DNA from: Bacteroidota bacterium
GTDB taxonomy: Bacteria > Bacteroidota > Bacteroidia > Bacteroidales > UBA10428
DNA length: 10,816 nucleotides
Direction of reading: 5' to 3'
Assembly: GCA_029268165.1 (NCBI GenBank)
Contig: JAJUGM010000074.1
Location: 1 to 10,816 of the forward strand
Below are positions 7,997 to 10,816 of this stretch, piece after piece. The notes under the pieces are model-generated. The model ran no database searches, was not told the DNA's origin, and was given only the letters and a program-made list of their open reading frames with translations. Made by a program: the position numbers and the translations under genes. Positions within the stretch are counted from its first letter, which is position 1. Each line of letters starts with the position of its first letter.

Positions 7997-9139
7997 ATGA
8001 AAAACAGGTTATTAATAACTATTTTTTTTGGGGGATTAGCAGGCATTCTAACGCTAAATGCCCAATTTCCTGACTTCAGGTATTACGAAATCGGGAAAAC
8101 TGATGAAGATCTTTTGGGGCAGTCTTCTCTTGCTGACATTGACAAGGACGGAGACCTTGATTTTATTGTCGGCTCAAGTGCAGGAACAATATGGTGGTTT
8201 GAATTTCAGGGGCCAGATCAGTGGATAAAACATGTACTCGGTGAAAATGTATTTACTGATAGAGGAGGCATAGTCTTTGATGTTGATGGTGACGGGTGGC
8301 TTGATCAGGTATCCGGAGGAACATGGTATAAAAATACCGGAAGGCCAAAGGAAGAAAATTTTATTCGTTATGAAAACGGAGCTATTTATGCCTATGATAA
8401 TATTGTTGGAGATATTAACAATGACAGCAGACCGGAACTTTTTTCATTAAGTGCCCAGGAAGGATTGTATATGTTTCAGATACCAGCGGATCCTACAAAA
8501 AAATGGAAAAAGCTGAAAATCGGCGATGGAATAAACGGCGGTATTTATCCGTTAAGTATTACCGACATGGATAATGATAGAGACATGGATATCGTGCGGT
8601 CAAACGTATGGTATGAAAATGAGCTGGGTGACGGAAGCAAATGGAGTATACACCGCACCATAAGTTTTGTACAAAGCACAGGCCCATACGCTTATTCATC
8701 GCGGATATATGCTGTTGATTTTGATAAAGACGGCGATAATGACATTATTCAGACAGAATGTAACATTTCAAATGGTAAGATTGCATGGCATGCCAATAAA
8801 GATGGGAAAGGGATCAACTGGTTTACTCATAAAATTGATTTTGATACCAAGCAGGATTTGCATAGTTTGTGCGTGGCCGATTTTGATAATGATGGCGATC
8901 TGGATATTTTTTCAGGAGGTGGCCCTATGACAGGGGATTTAAGCAAACGTTGTTTTATTTGGGAAAATGTTGACGGCATCAATGACCAGTGGATAAGGCA
9001 TGAAGTGCTAACTGAAATTGAATGCATTGATGCTGTAGCAGCGGATGTTGACGGCGACGGCGATATTGATATCTGTTCCAAACCATGGAAAGGAAATAAG
9101 CCTTATTTTCTCAGAAACATGCTTAATGAAAAGAAATAA
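7997..9139 (+). CDS. Secreted FG-GAP/VCBS-repeat protein, predicted seven-bladed Ca-binding beta-propeller
   Basis: 380 residues from the ATG at 7997, chosen because it starts directly at a signal peptide (MKNRLLITIFF ... LNA) with likely cleavage before Gln23, a common Bacteroidota pattern. No lipobox, so periplasmic or secreted. Seven D-x-D/N-x-D-type calcium loops are visible at about 47-55, 95-103, 139-147, 190-198, 241-249, 295-303 and 350-358; the third (DINNDSRPE) is degenerate. Most are followed some residues later by an aromatic-N/E strand end such as WWFE, WYKN, WYEN, WHAN or IWEN, and many blades carry a W-x-x-H/K-x-I/V strand (QWIKHVL, QWIRHEV). This is the FG-GAP/VCBS propeller layout, and seven repeats fill the whole mature protein, leaving no room for a separate catalytic domain. 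Related propellers occur in lyases, integrin-like adhesion proteins and PUL-linked proteins. A sugar-binding or lyase role is conceivable; no catalytic motif was recognised. Convergent with the second SusD gene, sharing a terminator. Confidence 0.85.
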   Translation: MKNRLLITIFFGGLAGILTLNAQFPDFRYYEIGKTDEDLLGQSSLADIDKDGDLDFIVGSSAGTIWWFEFQGPDQWIKHVLGENVFTDRGGIVFDVDGDGWLDQVSGGTWYKNTGRPKEENFIRYENGAIYAYDNIVGDINNDSRPELFSLSAQEGLYMFQIPADPTKKWKKLKIGDGINGGIYPLSITDMDNDRDMDIVRSNVWYENELGDGSKWSIHRTISFVQSTGPYAYSSRIYAVDFDKDGDNDIIQTECNISNGKIAWHANKDGKGINWFTHKIDFDTKQDLHSLCVADFDNDGDLDIFSGGGPMTGDLSKRCFIWENVDGINDQWIRHEVLTEIECIDAVAADVDGDGDIDICSKPWKGNKPYFLRNMLNEKK

Positions 9140-9182
9140 TCATAAAAGACGGTATAGGGGACCATTAAAGGAAAAATTAAAC

Positions 9183-9230
9183 CCAGATTAGCCACTAGTC
9201 GGCTTCATCCTAATGACTAATCTGGTTTTT
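9183..9230. terminator. Bidirectional intrinsic terminator between FG-GAP gene and second SusD gene
   Basis: CCAGATTAG (9183-9191) pairs perfectly with CTAATCTGG (9217-9225) around a 25-base loop that contains a further short AGTC/GACT match. On the plus strand TTTTT (9226-9230) follows the stem. On the minus strand, after a one-base bulge, GTTTAATTTTT follows. It sits between two convergent stops (9139 and 9236), so it can serve both genes. Confidence 0.72.
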
Positions 9231-9235
9231 ATATA

Positions 9236-10804
9236 TCAATAACCCGGGTTTTGTATAAGATTCGGGTTAGCGTTAATCTGATCCTGCGGAATAGGGAAAA
9301 TGTTGTATATTTCTGATGCAGCAACCGGCCTGAAATCGAGTGGATCATTATATTTTCCGAAACGAATCAGATCATTTCGGCGCCAGCCTTCACTAACCAG
9401 TTCCCAGCCCCTTTCAGCCAACAAAGCATCGAGTGTTAGATTTGCAGTTGTATATAATTTTGTTGCATTGCCCGGAAATGCACGTGTTCTTAACTGATTC
9501 ACAAGATCGACTGCTTCCTGTGCAGCCATTCCTCCGTTTTTTCTCATGATTGCTTCGGCTTTCATCAGCAGCACATCGGCGTATCTGAATATTACCCAGT
9601 CATTAGCAAGCTGGTTGTTTTGTGCATTGGTATAATCGTATTTTACTAACCTTGCGCCTTCGTTCTCATAAGAGGCTTCCAGATCAGTAACATCCACGGT
9701 ATATTCCAGCACCTGTCCCTGTTTCTCCTGGTTGCACCTCAGTGTATCACCCGTTTTTGAAATCTGAATACCTACAAGCCATGCATTTCTGCGAATATCA
9801 GTTGAGTCGTATGATTTATAGAAAGAGGGCACAGCACACATTCCGTCCCAGCCTCCCTGTGTCATACCAAATACCTCATTACCCACAAAATGGATTGTCC
9901 AGAAATTATGCTGAAACATTCGGGGAACAGGAAATACTGCATCACCCCATACAGGAGCATTAACATCGGTGAATGGTACTACAAAAATGTTCTCGGATAG
10001 TTCCTGATCGTTGTTAATGGCAAAATTTTTGAAGTAATCAGTATTCAAGGTATATAAACCTGACGCGATGACTGAATCACATGCTGCTATTGCCTCATCC
10101 CACATAGGTGTCCCAATATACACCTGAGCATTTAAATAAAGCTTAGCCAGTAATGTATAAGCTGACCATTTATGAAAGCGGCCATAAGTTGTCTTATCTT
10201 TGGCAGCGTTTAATACTTTCACACTTTCTTTTAATGTTGAATCAATAAAATTAAATACTTCGGCTCTTGTATTCCTATATGGAGCATAATCCTCGGGAAC
10301 ATCATACCTGTCAACAATAGGAACACCTCCATACATATCCATGGCAAGAAACATAAAAAACGCCCGCAACGCAGCAAGTTCATTTTTAATAGAGATCAAT
10401 GCGGGTGTTTGCTCTTCAACCTGATCACATAAGAAGATTGCCCTGTTGCAATTGTTAACTCCGGCATAGAGACATCGCCAAGCATTGTTAACAGGTCCTT
10501 CCTTGGCTGTCCACTGATGACGATGAAAACGGTGATACATGCCTGCATTATACCAGTGTATTCCCCTTGTTGGAATTAATAATTCATCGGTAGTAAGCAC
10601 ATTAAGCCCCCATATTCCTTCCGGGGCAGTAATTACATTAAGGCTTGAATAAGCCGGCCCTGCAGTAGACAGAACCTGCTCCTCGGTTTTAAAAAATGTC
10701 TGCTCACTTATTTCAGTGAATACTTCAGGTTCGAGGTCGGTACAGGAATATAATCCAAATATTCCAACAATAATTGTTAATAATGTATTATATATATTTT
10801 TCAT
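9236..10804 (-). CDS. SusD/RagB-like outer-membrane glycan-binding lipoprotein (second, complete)
   Basis: 522 residues, normal family length. Signal peptide with lipobox LYSC, lipid anchor Cys21, followed by TDLEPE, an acidic stretch compatible with surface export. The SusD N-terminal domain runs from about 23 to 225, including the typical AFFMFLAMDMYGGVPIV (149-165) and a TPR-like YTLLAKLYLNAQVY (216-229). The C-terminal SusD/RagB domain holds FRYADVLLMKAEA (406-418), VNQLRTRAF, ERGWELVSEGWRRNDLIRFG (464-483) and the closing FPIPQDQINANPNLIQNPGY. All family landmarks are intact. It should bind an oligosaccharide at the surface for a SusC porin, which by convention would be immediately upstream, beyond the right edge; only 12 bases upstream of the ATG are visible and show no Shine-Dalgarno sequence. 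It runs toward the FG-GAP gene and ends 10 bases from the terminator stem. Sequence around shared motifs differs clearly from the SusD at the left edge, so it is not a recent copy. Substrate unknown. Confidence 0.96.
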   Translation of the reverse strand: MKNIYNTLLTIIVGIFGLYSCTDLEPEVFTEISEQTFFKTEEQVLSTAGPAYSSLNVITAPEGIWGLNVLTTDELLIPTRGIHWYNAGMYHRFHRHQWTAKEGPVNNAWRCLYAGVNNCNRAIFLCDQVEEQTPALISIKNELAALRAFFMFLAMDMYGGVPIVDRYDVPEDYAPYRNTRAEVFNFIDSTLKESVKVLNAAKDKTTYGRFHKWSAYTLLAKLYLNAQVYIGTPMWDEAIAACDSVIASGLYTLNTDYFKNFAINNDQELSENIFVVPFTDVNAPVWGDAVFPVPRMFQHNFWTIHFVGNEVFGMTQGGWDGMCAVPSFYKSYDSTDIRRNAWLVGIQISKTGDTLRCNQEKQGQVLEYTVDVTDLEASYENEGARLVKYDYTNAQNNQLANDWVIFRYADVLLMKAEAIMRKNGGMAAQEAVDLVNQLRTRAFPGNATKLYTTANLTLDALLAERGWELVSEGWRRNDLIRFGKYNDPLDFRPVAASEIYNIFPIPQDQINANPNLIQNPGY

Positions 10805-10816
10805 ATTGAATATGCA

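Overview
The window looks like a carbohydrate-utilisation (PUL-type) region of a Bacteroidota genome, most likely Bacteroidales or a relative. The evidence is two SusD-like lipoproteins, a five-part hybrid two-component system (HTCS) sensor/regulator, a surface-type GH43 lipoprotein with an acidic tail after the lipid-anchor cysteine, AT-rich leaders without Shine-Dalgarno sequences, and a TAnnTTTG-type -7 promoter box. No tRNA, rRNA, insertion sequence, integrase or CRISPR array was seen.

Layout, left to right. (1) 1-1122 (+) is the C-terminal part of a SusD-like glycan-binding lipoprotein whose start lies off the window. It is followed by a strong intrinsic terminator (1139-1184). (2) 1244-2905 (+) is a lipoprotein of the GH43 endo-arabinanase type with a C-terminal lipocalin-like domain. 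(3) 2935-7329 (-) is a complete 1464-residue HTCS, convergent with the GH43 gene and only 29 bases from it. A good -7 box lies just upstream of its start, with a small palindrome behind it. (4) 7330-7996 has no intact gene, but holds a frameshifted small minus-strand gene (7459-7816) that would restore to about 118 residues if one A were removed. (5) 7997-9139 (+) is a secreted 380-residue protein with seven Ca-binding FG-GAP/VCBS-type repeats, probably one seven-bladed beta-propeller. (6) 9183-9230 is a hairpin that can serve as a terminator for both convergent neighbours. (7) 9236-10804 (-) is a second, complete SusD-like lipoprotein. Its usual SusC partner would lie beyond the right edge.

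Likely joint function. The HTCS would sense an oligosaccharide in the periplasm through its double propeller and switch on the adjacent SusC/D and GH43 genes. The GH43 enzyme would cut arabinan at the cell surface and the SusD proteins would pass products to their SusC transporters. Pairing of an HTCS with an endo-arabinanase matches the known Bacteroides thetaiotaomicron arabinan locus. Arabinan as the substrate is therefore the best inference for the left half. The right half (FG-GAP protein plus second SusD) may belong to the same locus or to a separate, neighbouring one; its substrate cannot be read from the sequence.

Most of the window is a recognisable kind of locus rather than a new system. 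The points that most deserve a second look are the frameshifted small gene, the FG-GAP protein of unknown role, and the control sequences around the HTCS promoter.
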